Positions 9,201 through 17,338 of a DNA stretch of 64,000 nt are shown here, piece by piece. The notes beneath the pieces are model-generated. The model had not been told where the DNA came from. It searched no databases and saw only the letters and a program-made list of their open reading frames with translations. Both the position numbers and the translations under genes were made by a program. The stretch is from Acetatifactor sp. Lineage in GTDB: Bacteria; Bacillota; Clostridia; Lachnospirales; Lachnospiraceae. Position 1 is the first letter of the stretch. Every line of letters starts with the position of its first letter. The stretch spans positions 51,860 to 115,859 of the forward strand of contig JAEDDX010000002.1 of assembly GCA_016293615.1 (NCBI GenBank). The letters are read 5' to 3'.

Positions 9201-9692
9201 CATGATTCCGGATCTGCCCAGTCTCGCGTAATCAGACATGGGTCTGGCTTCCCGGATTCCGCGCAGGATCTCATCATCTGTCTGCGAGTCGATCCAGACA
9301 CGAAGCTCCTGCATGCCCTCTCTCACACCACCGTAATTTCTGATGTTCTCCTCGATGGTCTGACCTTCTTTTCCGGAGTCTCCTGCCCATAGAACAGTGT
9401 CGATATCCTCTCTGTAAAGTAATTGATGAATGACTGCGTATTGTTCCTTGGAAGACTCGATGACACCGTATTGATAGGTTTCCGGAAGAAAAGGAAGGTC
9501 CTCCAGCTTCCACATTTTATACTTGATATCATATACTTCCGGATAAACCATCTCTACAAGATGACCGAAGCACCAGGAAATTACATATTCGTCGTTCTCG
9601 ATGTATCCGTTTCTTTTCCCGTTGACATTCAGCACTCGCGCAAAATCTCTGGCAACAGACGGTTTCTCCGTGATAATTAATTTCTTGCTCAA
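6225..9692 (-). CDS. topB: DNA topoisomerase III with five C-terminal repeats
   Basis: A type IA topoisomerase that passes single DNA strands. The Toprim domain starts at LIITEKPSVARDFA, and the catalytic tyrosine is Tyr335 in TTYPRTDARVL. After the core (about residue 680) five tandem repeats of some 95 residues follow. Each opens with CPxCxG, continues with a third and fourth Cys in a ...YGCxN...CxF pattern, and ends with a GFKSKSG.xF motif. These match the topoisomerase C-terminal repeat found on some TopB proteins. Length is 1155 residues against about 650-730 for ordinary TopB. I chose the TTG at 9692 because AAGGGG lies 7 bases upstream; the first ATG at 9749 falls inside the asd terminator. 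It probably shares a transcript with the beta-helix gene. Confidence 0.9.
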   Translation of the reverse strand: MSKKLIITEKPSVARDFARVLNVNGKRNGYIENDEYVISWCFGHLVEMVYPEVYDIKYKMWKLEDLPFLPETYQYGVIESSKEQYAVIHQLLYREDIDTVLWAGDSGKEGQTIEENIRNYGGVREGMQELRVWIDSQTDDEILRGIREARPMSDYARLGRSGIMRTIEDYSLGINFSRALSVKYGRMINDAAATANYTAIAIGRVMTCVLGMVVDREREIRNFVETPFYRVIGNFSDVKFEAEWKAIEGSGYFNSPKLYKENGFKKREDAEQLIEQLTGKEAIVENVEKTVSKKKAPLLFNLAELQAECSRLFKISPSDTLQIVQDLYEKKLTTYPRTDARVLTTAIAKEIRKNISGLAKYSPVSGFVQEILNNKKYYGIEKSSYTDDSKVTDHYAIIPTGYTNGIETFDQLHRSVYDLIVRRFLSIFYPPAEYLVVKIHVKIDTENFFANAKILQAKGYLEVVGRAGNADNHGDGNGDNASCSKEDLIRLTNSISKGSVISVNDYEIKEGKTSPPKRYTSGTLILAMENAGNLIEDEELREQIKNTGIGTSATRGEILEKLVRIKYLNQNSKTQIITPEKLGEMIYEVVSLSVPSLLNPEMTASWEKGLEGIINGTVDDVVYRKKLEDYIRRETTKMIQSDLSGQIAGRIYPFTGKGSKGMATRKPLGIPCPDCGGELTTTSFGYGCSNYFDQEKNCKFSVGMIAGYTLSEEDFTELITKGRTKVLGDFVGKNKKKFKASLVLRKGDDNLHKVFFDFSEVKPEILEGIRCPVCQGEIEITSYGYMCANKRNPEKPCSFSVGEIAGKHLSIQEFTELIQNGKTPVLSGFKSKSKKPFNAVLVFKQSENGQYSIEFDFSGVEPEFLEGVVCPDCGGRIYKKTVGFGCEKYNADDPQSCKFFIGEISKKIIPAAQVIELLNTGTTKTIRGFKSKNGKKFDACLKLQKNEENKTRIVFDFENVEAKTVKGVVCPICGGEIVKTSFGYGCKNYSKEDSKQNCRFNLGSFASVKLNDSQVQELLQNGITSKISGFKSKSGSVFEAKIALNKDENGNVTGCKFVFENEDKEMSCQCPICQGNIIKGRFGYRCSNHTRDDSGCKFYVGKIAGVELSEEQFLKLIRTKHTDVISGFQSKSGSSFQAALKFDENYNIIFEFPPN

Positions 9693-9705
9693 TCCATAAC
9701 CCCTT

Positions 9706-9750
9706 AAAAAATGCAGAAGCAATTTGAACCACCCAAACTGCTTCTGCATG
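9706..9750 (-). terminator. Rho-independent terminator after asd
   Basis: A strong hairpin (ATGCAGAAGC pairing with GCTTCTGCAT, extended by TTTG/CAAA pairs) is followed on the minus strand by TTTTTT, about 20 bases after the asd stop. The topB ribosome binding site begins directly after the T-run. Confidence 0.85.
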
Positions 9751-9768
9751 AATCTCTGACGAATGATT

Positions 9769-10860
9769 TTATTCGTTCTTAGCTGTAATGTAACCCTGTG
9801 CCTTCAGAAGCTCTGCACACAGAACTGCACCGCCTGCAGCACCTCTTACAGTATTGTGGGAAAGACCTACAAACTTATAATCGTAAACAATATCTTCGCG
9901 AAGACGGCCCACGCTGATACCCATACCGTTCTCATAGTTCACATCAAGGTTGATCTGAGGTCTGTTGTCCTCCTCCAGATACTGAATAAACTGCTTGGGA
10001 GCGCTGGGAAGCGCAAGCTTCTGGGGCTCGCCGGAGAAAGTGCGCAGCTTTTCGATCAGCTGTTCTTTGGTGGGTTTCTTAGCAAACTTAACAAATACGG
10101 CAGCGGTATGACCGTTTAATACGGGAACACGGATACACTGGCTGGTGATGACAGGTCCTTCTGCGGGAACAATGACGCCATCCTTGATCTCACCCCAGAT
10201 TCTCAAGGGTTCCTTCTCACTCTTCTCTTCCTCCCCGCCGATGAAAGGAATGATATTTCCTACCATCTCGGGCCAATCCTTGAAGGTCTTACCTGCACCT
10301 GAAATTGCCTGATAGGTTGTCACAACTACCTCAACGGGTTCAAATTCCTTCCAGGCTGTCAATACGGGAGCGTAGCTCTGAATGGAGCAATTGGGCTTCA
10401 CTGCAACAAAGCCTCTCTTAGTGCCCAGACGCTGTCTCTGGAAGTCAATCACCTTCATGTGCTCAGGATTGATCTCCGGAACCACCATGGGAACATCGGG
10501 AGTCCAACGATGTGCGCTGTTGTTGGAAACAACGGGAGTCTCGGTCTTAGCGTAGTCCTCCTCGATCTTCTTGATCTCATCTATGGTCATGTCAACTGCA
10601 CTGAATACAAAATCAACTTCAGACGCAACCTTCTCCACCTCGTTGACATTCATGACCACAAGCTTCTTCACTGCTTCAGGCATGGGGGTATCCATTTTCC
10701 ATCTGTCACCTACTGCCTCCTCGTAAGTCTTGCCTGCGGAACGGGGGCTTGCAGCCAAAGTGGTTACTTCAAACCAGGGATGGTTCTCAAGCAAAGCGAT
10801 GAAACGCTGCCCGACCATACCGGTAGCACCTAAAATACCAACTTTTAATTTCTTACTCAT
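9769..10860 (-). CDS. asd: Aspartate-semialdehyde dehydrogenase
   Basis: A 363-residue enzyme that reduces L-aspartyl-4-phosphate to aspartate semialdehyde with NADPH, the branch point to lysine, threonine, methionine and diaminopimelate. It has the N-terminal nucleotide site GILGATGMVGQRF, the active-site Cys in KPNCSIQS and GAGKTFKDW. The spacing and the text EINPEH and RIWGEI resemble the archaeal/fungal-type enzyme rather than the E. coli type. GAGGAGG precedes the ATG. It follows argH by 48 bases, probably on the same transcript, and ends at a strong terminator. Confidence 0.95.
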   Translation of the reverse strand: MSKKLKVGILGATGMVGQRFIALLENHPWFEVTTLAASPRSAGKTYEEAVGDRWKMDTPMPEAVKKLVVMNVNEVEKVASEVDFVFSAVDMTIDEIKKIEEDYAKTETPVVSNNSAHRWTPDVPMVVPEINPEHMKVIDFQRQRLGTKRGFVAVKPNCSIQSYAPVLTAWKEFEPVEVVVTTYQAISGAGKTFKDWPEMVGNIIPFIGGEEEKSEKEPLRIWGEIKDGVIVPAEGPVITSQCIRVPVLNGHTAAVFVKFAKKPTKEQLIEKLRTFSGEPQKLALPSAPKQFIQYLEEDNRPQINLDVNYENGMGISVGRLREDIVYDYKFVGLSHNTVRGAAGGAVLCAELLKAQGYITAKNE

Positions 10861-10908
10861 AATCTTTCCTCCTCACAGTTTTCACTGTTCTATCTTTGAG
10901 AAATCAGC

Positions 10909-12294
10909 TTACGCTTCTTCCTGCAAATACTGTTTTTGAATCTCGATAACCTTCTTCATCATCTCAGGACCCGGAGCACCAAAGGTCAGGCGCTTCTCAA
11001 CGCAGGTTTTTAAGGAAACCGCATCGAAGACATCTTCTTCAAAGACATCGCTGATTTCCTTTAATTCTGTAAGGCTCAGCGCATCGATGGAAGTATTTTT
11101 GTCAATACAATAAAGGACAAGCCGGCCAATAATGCCATGGGCGTCACGGAACGGAACTCCCTTCCCCACAAGATAGTCTGCGGCGTCGGTAGCGTTGGTA
11201 AATCCGTTCATGGCACTCTCCGCCATACGGTCCTTTCTAAATTTCATGGTCTCTATCATACCTGTGAAAAGCGGCAGGCAGTTCTTGACAGTGTCAATCG
11301 CATCGAAAGCAACCTCTTTATCCTCCTGCATGTCTTTGTTGTATGCAAGGGGAAGGCCCTTCATCGTTGTAAGTAAAGACATCAATGCGCCGTACACACG
11401 ACCGGTCTTGCCGCGCACCAGTTCGGCGATATCCGGATTTTTCTTCTGCGGCATGATGCTGCTTCCGGTAGAATATGCATCGTCAATCTCTACAAACCGA
11501 TATTCGTTTGAGTTCCAGATGATGATTTCTTCGCTGAAACGGCTTAAATGCATCATAATCGTGGCAAGCGCTGATAAGAACTCAATCAGATAATCTCTGT
11601 CAGAGACGGAATCGATACTGTTCATGGTAGGACCGGCAAAGCCCATCAGCTGTGCGGAGTAATCGCGGTCGAGAGGATATGTCGTGCCCGCAAGTGCGCC
11701 TGCTCCCAAAGGACAATAGTTCATTCTCTTATAGATATCCGTAAGACGGTCTCTGTCGCGTTTGAACATCTCAAAATAGGCACCATAGTGATGTGCCAGG
11801 GTAATCGGCTGCGCTTTCTGAAGATGGGTGAAGCCCGGCATATAGGTCTCTAGGTTTTCCTCCATCGTATGAAGAATCGCTTCCAGAAGCTTCTTCAACA
11901 GAGCATCCACTTCCTTCACCTGTGTTCTTGTATACAGCTTCATATCCAGAGCGACCTGGTCATTGCGGCTTCTGCCGGTGTGCAGCTTCTTGCCGGGCTC
12001 TCCGATTCTGTCAATCAGGTTAGCCTCTACAAAGCTGTGTACATCCTCGTATTTATCTTCATCAATCAGAAGAATCCCTGCATCCACATCTGCCAGAATA
12101 CCGTTTAAGCCTTCTATGATGCGAGCCTTTTCCGCATCTGTCAGAATACCCTGCTTTGCAAGCATGGTAACATGAGCAATGCTTCCTTCGATATCCTGAT
12201 GCAGAAATCTCTTGTCGAAACCGATTGATGCATTAAAGTGATAAACCTGCCAATCCGTTTCCTTGGTAAAGCGTCCACCCCAAAGCTGTGCCAT
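10909..12294 (-). CDS. argH: Argininosuccinate lyase
   Basis: A 461-residue member of the fumarase/aspartase superfamily that splits argininosuccinate into arginine and fumarate. The family signature GSSIMPQKKNPD is intact, as are the N-terminal WGGRFTKE and HTGRSRNDQVA, which line the substrate site. Length is normal. TTGGAG sits before the ATG, and a well-formed promoter lies 31 bases upstream. argG and other arginine genes are not in the window; the gene is followed by asd. Confidence 0.97.
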   Translation of the reverse strand: MAQLWGGRFTKETDWQVYHFNASIGFDKRFLHQDIEGSIAHVTMLAKQGILTDAEKARIIEGLNGILADVDAGILLIDEDKYEDVHSFVEANLIDRIGEPGKKLHTGRSRNDQVALDMKLYTRTQVKEVDALLKKLLEAILHTMEENLETYMPGFTHLQKAQPITLAHHYGAYFEMFKRDRDRLTDIYKRMNYCPLGAGALAGTTYPLDRDYSAQLMGFAGPTMNSIDSVSDRDYLIEFLSALATIMMHLSRFSEEIIIWNSNEYRFVEIDDAYSTGSSIMPQKKNPDIAELVRGKTGRVYGALMSLLTTMKGLPLAYNKDMQEDKEVAFDAIDTVKNCLPLFTGMIETMKFRKDRMAESAMNGFTNATDAADYLVGKGVPFRDAHGIIGRLVLYCIDKNTSIDALSLTELKEISDVFEEDVFDAVSLKTCVEKRLTFGAPGPEMMKKVIEIQKQYLQEEA

Positions 12295-12324
12295 ACTTTT
12301 TTCTCCAATCTTTTTTATCAGTAT

Positions 12325-12353
12325 ATTTTAGCACAAAGAAGTGTGCAATGCAA
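12325..12353 (-). promoter_or_regulatory. argH promoter
   Basis: On the minus strand TTGCAT and TAAAAT are 17 bases apart. The spacer contains the inverted pair GCACA...TGTGC, and the -35 overlaps the palindrome AAGTGATGTCACTT (12352-12365); either could be a repressor site shared with the divergent ABC genes. Confidence 0.7.
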
Positions 12354-12415
12354 GTGATGTCACTTCTTTTTCTCAGACTCATATCCTAATAGTAAAATTC
12401 AAAAGGAAATACCTG

Positions 12416-13180
12416 ATGTCAACGATTCTAAAAGTCGACAAAATCTCCTATTCGTATCACAGTCTGCAGGGTGAAACCAAGGCATTGCATAATATCTCTT
12501 TTGAAGTCAAGCAGGGAGAATTTATCGCGCTGGTCGGCCCGAGCGGCTGTGGGAAATCGACTCTTCTTTCCATCATTGCCGGGCTGAACCGGCCTGATAC
12601 AGGACAGATTCTGTTTCCGAATCATCCCGGAGAGCCTGCCGTACGTGTCGGGTATATGCTTCAGAAGGATCATCTGTTTGAATGGAGAAGTATATACCGC
12701 AACGTCACACTGGGGCTTGAGCTCAATCATCAGATGACTGCGGATAAGCTCTCATATATCAACAGACTGCTCTCGGAGTACGGACTGGAAGCGTTTCGCA
12801 ATAAAAAACCTTCGGAATTGTCGGGAGGCATGAAGCAGCGTGCCGCGCTGATCCGCACTCTGGCTTTAAATCCGGAGCTTCTGCTTCTGGATGAGCCGTT
12901 CTCCGCCCTGGATTATCAGACGAGGCTTGCTGTTTCAACCGATATTTGCAATCTGATCAGAAAGGCCGGAAAAACGATGATCATCGTGACGCATGATCTG
13001 TCCGAGGCCATCAGCATAGCAGACCGCATTATCGTATTATCTCACAGACCATCCACTGTGAAGGATATGATCCGCGTTGAGTTAAGTAAGTCCGAGGATT
13101 CCGTGCTTGCGGCAAGAAATGCCCCTGAATTTAAGCACTATTTCAATCTTTTATGGGAGGATATGACCGATGAATCCTGA
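12416..13180 (+). CDS. ABC importer ATP-binding protein (NitT/TauT type)
   Basis: A 254-residue ABC ATPase. Walker A GPSGCGKST is at residues 41-49, the Q-loop lies in MLQKDHLFEW, the signature is LSGGMKQRAAL, Walker B is LLLLDEPFSALD, and the H-loop is VTHDLSEA. The D-loop and overall similarity point to the nitrate/sulfonate/taurine/thiamine-precursor group. The ATG at 12416 has AAGGAA 8 bases upstream; a longer reading from 12341 has no such site. It overlaps the permease gene by 11 bases, so the two are translationally coupled. No substrate-binding protein is encoded next to them, so the substrate is unknown. Confidence 0.88.
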   Translation: MSTILKVDKISYSYHSLQGETKALHNISFEVKQGEFIALVGPSGCGKSTLLSIIAGLNRPDTGQILFPNHPGEPAVRVGYMLQKDHLFEWRSIYRNVTLGLELNHQMTADKLSYINRLLSEYGLEAFRNKKPSELSGGMKQRAALIRTLALNPELLLLDEPFSALDYQTRLAVSTDICNLIRKAGKTMIIVTHDLSEAISIADRIIVLSHRPSTVKDMIRVELSKSEDSVLAARNAPEFKHYFNLLWEDMTDES

Positions 13181-13976
13181 AAGACACGCCCCTGTGACGC
13201 AGGAAGAATTCGTAAAATCTCACAAAAGACATCATCATATGACAGCGCTGCTTCGTATCAGCGTCCTGATGCTGTTTCTGTTCTATTGGGAGATCGGCGC
13301 AAGACTGTCCTGGTTTGACACCTTCTTTTTCTCGAGCCCTTCAGGAGTTGTGAACTGCGGGCTGGAACTGCTTCGGCAAAATAATCTGCTCATGCATGTC
13401 GGTATCACACTGCTTGAGACCGTAATAAGCTTTGTACTGGTAACCGTTTTCAGTCTTCTCGTTGCAACCATACTCTGGTATCTTCCAAGAACGGCTGAGA
13501 TCACTGAGCCATACCTCGTGATTCTCAACAGTCTGCCAAAGTCTGCCCTTGCACCGTTATTTATCGTCTGGTTCGGAACGAACATGAGAACAATCGTCAT
13601 AGCAGGTATCTCAGTGGCAGTTTTTGGCTCAATCATCACTTTTTACACAGCCTTTCGTCAGGCTGATCCTGAGAAATGCATCCTGATTACGACTCTCGGC
13701 GGCAAAAAAATCGACATCTTTACCAAAGTGATTCTGCCGGGTTCGGCGCCGATTCTCTTAAGCACCTCAAAGGTGAATATCGGACTCGCGCTGGTCGGTG
13801 TGATCATCGGCGAATTCCTGTCGGCGCGCAGGGGACTTGGCTATCTGATCATCTATGGTTCACAGGTCTTCAGACTGGATATGGTGATCACCGGTATCCT
13901 TATTCTCTGTATCATTGCGCTATGTTTTTATCAGTCCCTTCAGACACTGGAGCACATGCTGAAAAAGAAAACTTAG
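13170..13976 (+). CDS. ABC importer permease (NitT/TauT type)
   Basis: A 268-residue integral membrane protein with about six hydrophobic helices and the coupling (EAA-type) loop around TTLGGKKIDIFTKVILPGSAP. This is the binding-protein-dependent permease of the SsuC/TauC class. GGGAGG lies 9 bases before the ATG, inside the end of the ATPase gene. It should pair with that ATPase as a homodimeric channel. The binding protein must be encoded elsewhere or has been lost. A bidirectional terminator follows its stop. Confidence 0.88.
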   Translation: MNPERHAPVTQEEFVKSHKRHHHMTALLRISVLMLFLFYWEIGARLSWFDTFFFSSPSGVVNCGLELLRQNNLLMHVGITLLETVISFVLVTVFSLLVATILWYLPRTAEITEPYLVILNSLPKSALAPLFIVWFGTNMRTIVIAGISVAVFGSIITFYTAFRQADPEKCILITTLGGKKIDIFTKVILPGSAPILLSTSKVNIGLALVGVIIGEFLSARRGLGYLIIYGSQVFRLDMVITGILILCIIALCFYQSLQTLEHMLKKKT

Positions 13977-13978
13977 AC

Positions 13979-14014
13979 GAAAAAAGCCTGCAAACATAGC
14001 GTTTACAGGCTTTT
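13979..14014. terminator. Bidirectional terminator between permease and tRNA-Thr
   Basis: The stem GCCTGcAAAC / GTTTaCAGGC with one mismatch is flanked by an A-run on the left and TTTT on the right, so it can end both the ABC operon and the opposing tRNA transcript. Confidence 0.75.
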
Positions 14015-14018
14015 CCAA

Positions 14019-14090
14019 GCTGAAAATGAGACTCGAACTCACGACCCCTTCATTACGAGTGAAGTGCTCTACCGACTGAGCTATTTCAGC
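14019..14090 (-). tRNA. tRNA-Thr (anticodon CGT)
   Basis: A 72-base cloverleaf on the minus strand: acceptor GCTGAAA/TTTCAGC, D-arm GCTC/GAGC, anticodon stem CTTCA/TGAAG with loop CTCGTAA (anticodon CGT, reads ACG), a five-base variable loop, and T-arm GTGAG/CTCAT with loop TTCGAGT. The 3' CCA is not encoded. Confidence 0.95.
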
Positions 14091-14121
14091 AACTTGGTTT
14101 GTTGCAACACAACCAAGTGAT

Positions 14122-14150
14122 ATTATAAAGGGTATCGCAGAAATTTTCAA
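14122..14150 (-). promoter_or_regulatory. tRNA-Thr promoter
   Basis: TTGAAA and a perfect TATAAT separated by 17 bases on the minus strand, about 32 bases upstream of the mature tRNA. The short leader holds a palindrome at 14092-14118. Confidence 0.8.
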
Positions 14151-14197
14151 CTATTATTTTTGTTTTTTAGAAATCGCAGTTTTTGTGGAAAGCCGCA

Positions 14198-15052
14198 TCA
14201 TTCTTTCGGCTGGTCGAAATGTACATCCAGCTGAGGGAACGGTATCTGAACGCCGGCTTCATCCAGAGCAAGCTTGCAGTTCTCGATCACGCGGAATCTT
14301 GCTGTCCAGTAATCGTCTGTTTTTACCCAGAAACGAACAAAGACATTGACAGCGGATTCGCCAAGTTCATTCACATAGATGAGCATCTCCTTATCCTTGA
14401 GCACTGCTTCATCCTTCTTGATGACATCCATCAAAATATCCTTGGCAAGCTTAATATCGGAGCCATAGGATATGCTGACAGGAAGATCCAGTCTTCTTGT
14501 TGCCTGTGCCGTAACATTGGTAATACAGTTGTTTGCAAGCGCACCGTTGGGAAGGATGATCGTCTTGTTATCTACGGTCAGCAGCTTGGTAAAGAAAATC
14601 TGGATCTCGGTTACCACGCCTTCTTTTCCTGTGCCGTCAACAATGTAGTCACCTACTTTGAAAGGCTTCAAAACCATGATCAGCACTCCGCCGGCAAGGT
14701 TGGACAGACTGCCCTGCAAAGCGAGACCAAACGCCAGACCGGCTGAACCTAAGATTGCAATGATACTCGCGGCGTCCACACCAAACGAAGATGCAAGTAC
14801 CAGAATGAGCAAAATATAGAGAGCTGCCTTTACAAAAGAACTCATGAACTGGATGGCGCCCGTTTCTACCTTGGCGCGCTCCATGGATTTATTCATGATC
14901 TTTAATACCAGTTTGATCAATTGTGTGCCGATGAAGAAGAACACAATTGCAAGAAGGACACGAATGCCCAGGTGAAGCGCCTTATCGGGAAGCTCTTCTA
15001 TGAATTTCTCAATCGCTGAGATTGATGCTGTAGATGAAAGGAATGTATTCAT
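14198..15052 (-). CDS. Small-conductance mechanosensitive channel (MscS)
   Basis: A 284-residue MscS-family channel that opens under membrane tension to release solutes during hypo-osmotic shock. Three hydrophobic segments in the first 120 residues end in the glycine/alanine-rich pore helix GLAFGLALQGSLSNLAGG, followed by the MscS beta domain (KPFKVGDYI, TKLLTVDNKTIILPNG). AGAGGT precedes the ATG. It begins only 5 bases after the glgB stop codon, so it shares the DUF1015-glgB transcript; no functional tie to glycogen is evident. Confidence 0.92.
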   Translation of the reverse strand: MNTFLSSTASISAIEKFIEELPDKALHLGIRVLLAIVFFFIGTQLIKLVLKIMNKSMERAKVETGAIQFMSSFVKAALYILLILVLASSFGVDAASIIAILGSAGLAFGLALQGSLSNLAGGVLIMVLKPFKVGDYIVDGTGKEGVVTEIQIFFTKLLTVDNKTIILPNGALANNCITNVTAQATRRLDLPVSISYGSDIKLAKDILMDVIKKDEAVLKDKEMLIYVNELGESAVNVFVRFWVKTDDYWTARFRVIENCKLALDEAGVQIPFPQLDVHFDQPKE

Positions 15053-15057
15053 TATTT

Positions 15058-17304
15058 TTACCTCTTTTCTGTGTGATTTGTCGTGCCTCTCTTAGAACCC
15101 TTTTTGTCGGTATCAGGGCTGAATGTCAGAATACTGAGTGAAAGAGGGGCAAGCTTTATGGATAGGGAGTTCCTACAGTCATCGGATTCCGCCTCTTTTG
15201 AGTGCTTTGCTCTCAGATTGCATACTCCCGTTCCGCCGTATTTTGTATGATCGGAATTAAAAATTTCTTTATATTTGCCGGGTTTTGGCACACCGGTTGT
15301 AATGTTTCTTCCGATACCCGAAAAATTCGCTATCACAAGAAGAAAATCATCTTCGTTCCTGCCCCTGCGCAGAAAAGCAAGATAGCTCTCTTCGGCAGCG
15401 ATATGATTGATCCATTGAAAACCTTCCGGTTCGTTGTCAAGTTCGTACAGTGCAGGCGACTTTCGATACAGCAGGTTCAGATCGCTGACAAGCTGTGCGA
15501 TACCCTCATGCTCTTTGACATTTCTGAGGTTCCATTCAACACAACGACTCTCATTCCACTCATCATACTCGCCTAAATCCTGCCCCATAAACAAGAGCTT
15601 TTTCCCTGGATGCATAAACTGGTAGGCGTAAGTGAGTCTGAGATTCGCGAACTGTTCCTCTCTGCTGCCCGGCATCTTACCAAGCATGGTCGCTTTGCCG
15701 TGTACCACCTCGTCATGTGAGAAGGGGAGCATGAATTTCTCGCTGTAAGCATAGATCATGCTGAAGGTCAGGGTATTATGGTGGTATTTCCTGTAGATTG
15801 GATCCTGCCTGATATAGGAAAGGTAATCATTCATAAAGCCCATGTTCCACTTGAAATCAAAGCCAAGACCGCCCTTCTCCAGCGGAGTCGTTACCCCGGG
15901 AAAAGCAGTACTGTCCTCCGCAATCATCATGACGCCGGGATTTCTTCGGTGCATGACAGAATTTAAGTGTTTGAGCATCTCAATGGCTTCCAGGTTTTCG
16001 TTGCCCCCGTACATATTCGGTATCCACTCACCGTCATTTCTGCCATAGTCCAGGTACAGCATGCTGGCCACCGCATCCATCCGGATACCGTCCGCATGAT
16101 ATTTTTCCACCCAGAACAGGGCATTTGCAATCAGGTAGTTGGAAACCTCGGGTCTGCCGTAGTTATAAATCAAAGTTCCCCAATGAGGATGACATCCCTG
16201 CCTAGGATCCCTGTGCTCGTACAGACAGGTTCCGTCAAAGTCACAGAGTCCGTGCAGGTCTCTCGGAAAATGCGCCGGTACCCAGTCTAAGATCACGCCG
16301 ATCCCCGCCTTGTGCATTTCATTGACAAAGTACATAAAGTCCTTGGGCGTTCCGTATCTTGCCGTCGGTGCATAGTAACCGATCACCTGATATCCCCAGG
16401 AGGCGTCAAAGGGATGCTCCATCACAGGCATGAGCTCGACATGCGTATAGCCCATCTCCTTGATATAGGGAATCAGTTCTCTGGCAATGGTGCGGTAATT
16501 GACAGACCCGTCCGCTTTGACAAAGCTTCCGAGATACATTTCGTAAACACTGATCGGTTTGTCCTGATGCGCAAGCGGTCTGTTTTTGATAAATTCTGCA
16601 TCCTCCCAGCCAAATCCGTCCAGGTCTGTAATCACGGATGCGGTATCCGGACGAAGCTGCGCGCTGTTGCAATAAGGATCTGCTTTCAGATAAGTCAGCC
16701 CTGATTTCAGCTTCAGTTCAAATTTATAATTGTCACCGACCGTTGCCTGCGGAACAAAGAGTTCAAAGATACCGGAGCCTCCCAGCCTTCTCATCTGGTG
16801 TGTTCTTCCATCCCAACCGTTAAAATCGCCTACGACACTGACGCGAAGCGCCGAAGGTGCCCAGACGGCAAAGGAAGTACCGTACACGCCTTTACAGGTC
16901 ATCGGATGCGCTCCGAGCTTCTCATATACGGTATAATGGATACCGTGGGCAAATTTCTCCATATCTTCCGCGGTGATAACAGGGTCAAAACGGTAGGCAT
17001 CCTCTCTGATACAGGTATTGCCGTTTTCATCCGCCAGAATATAGTGATAGTCTGTCACTGTATCAACATTCATTGGCAGCAAAGCGGCAAAGAAACCGTC
17101 TTCATCCGCCTTCTCCATCAAAACATCCTGATTTTGATGATTAAAATGCACGGTAACACTTTCCGCTGTCGGAAAATAAGCCTGCAGAAGGGTCTGTTTC
17201 CCGACCGCATGCGGGCCAAGCAGGGCATGCGGATTGTCACATTCGGAATAGATGATTTCTTCGATCTTCGGCCAGTTCATCAGTTTATATAATTTATTGT
17301 TCAT
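15058..17304 (-). CDS. glgB: 1,4-alpha-glucan branching enzyme
   Basis: A 748-residue GH13 branching enzyme that makes alpha-1,6 branches in glycogen. A CBM48-type N-terminal domain (HALLGPHAVGK, then FAVWAPSALRVSVVGDFNGWD) precedes the catalytic barrel. Its acids are the Asp in GIRMDAVASML, the Glu in MIAEDST and the Asp in FSHDEVVHGK. Length is normal. GGAGG lies 4-5 bases before the chosen ATG. It sits between the DUF1015 gene (34 bases upstream) and mscS (5 bases downstream). Other glycogen genes are not adjacent, although an isoamylase-like pseudoenzyme is encoded at 32.9-34.8 kb. Confidence 0.96.
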   Translation of the reverse strand: MNNKLYKLMNWPKIEEIIYSECDNPHALLGPHAVGKQTLLQAYFPTAESVTVHFNHQNQDVLMEKADEDGFFAALLPMNVDTVTDYHYILADENGNTCIREDAYRFDPVITAEDMEKFAHGIHYTVYEKLGAHPMTCKGVYGTSFAVWAPSALRVSVVGDFNGWDGRTHQMRRLGGSGIFELFVPQATVGDNYKFELKLKSGLTYLKADPYCNSAQLRPDTASVITDLDGFGWEDAEFIKNRPLAHQDKPISVYEMYLGSFVKADGSVNYRTIARELIPYIKEMGYTHVELMPVMEHPFDASWGYQVIGYYAPTARYGTPKDFMYFVNEMHKAGIGVILDWVPAHFPRDLHGLCDFDGTCLYEHRDPRQGCHPHWGTLIYNYGRPEVSNYLIANALFWVEKYHADGIRMDAVASMLYLDYGRNDGEWIPNMYGGNENLEAIEMLKHLNSVMHRRNPGVMMIAEDSTAFPGVTTPLEKGGLGFDFKWNMGFMNDYLSYIRQDPIYRKYHHNTLTFSMIYAYSEKFMLPFSHDEVVHGKATMLGKMPGSREEQFANLRLTYAYQFMHPGKKLLFMGQDLGEYDEWNESRCVEWNLRNVKEHEGIAQLVSDLNLLYRKSPALYELDNEPEGFQWINHIAAEESYLAFLRRGRNEDDFLLVIANFSGIGRNITTGVPKPGKYKEIFNSDHTKYGGTGVCNLRAKHSKEAESDDCRNSLSIKLAPLSLSILTFSPDTDKKGSKRGTTNHTEKR

Positions 17305-17338
17305 AAAACCTCCGTCATTTGGGAATTGTTTTTTGAGT

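Noticed and set aside
9693..9749. ATG start at 9749 for topoisomerase III
   Set aside because: It lies inside the asd terminator hairpin; the TTG at 9692 has a good ribosome binding site and begins the conserved Toprim domain.
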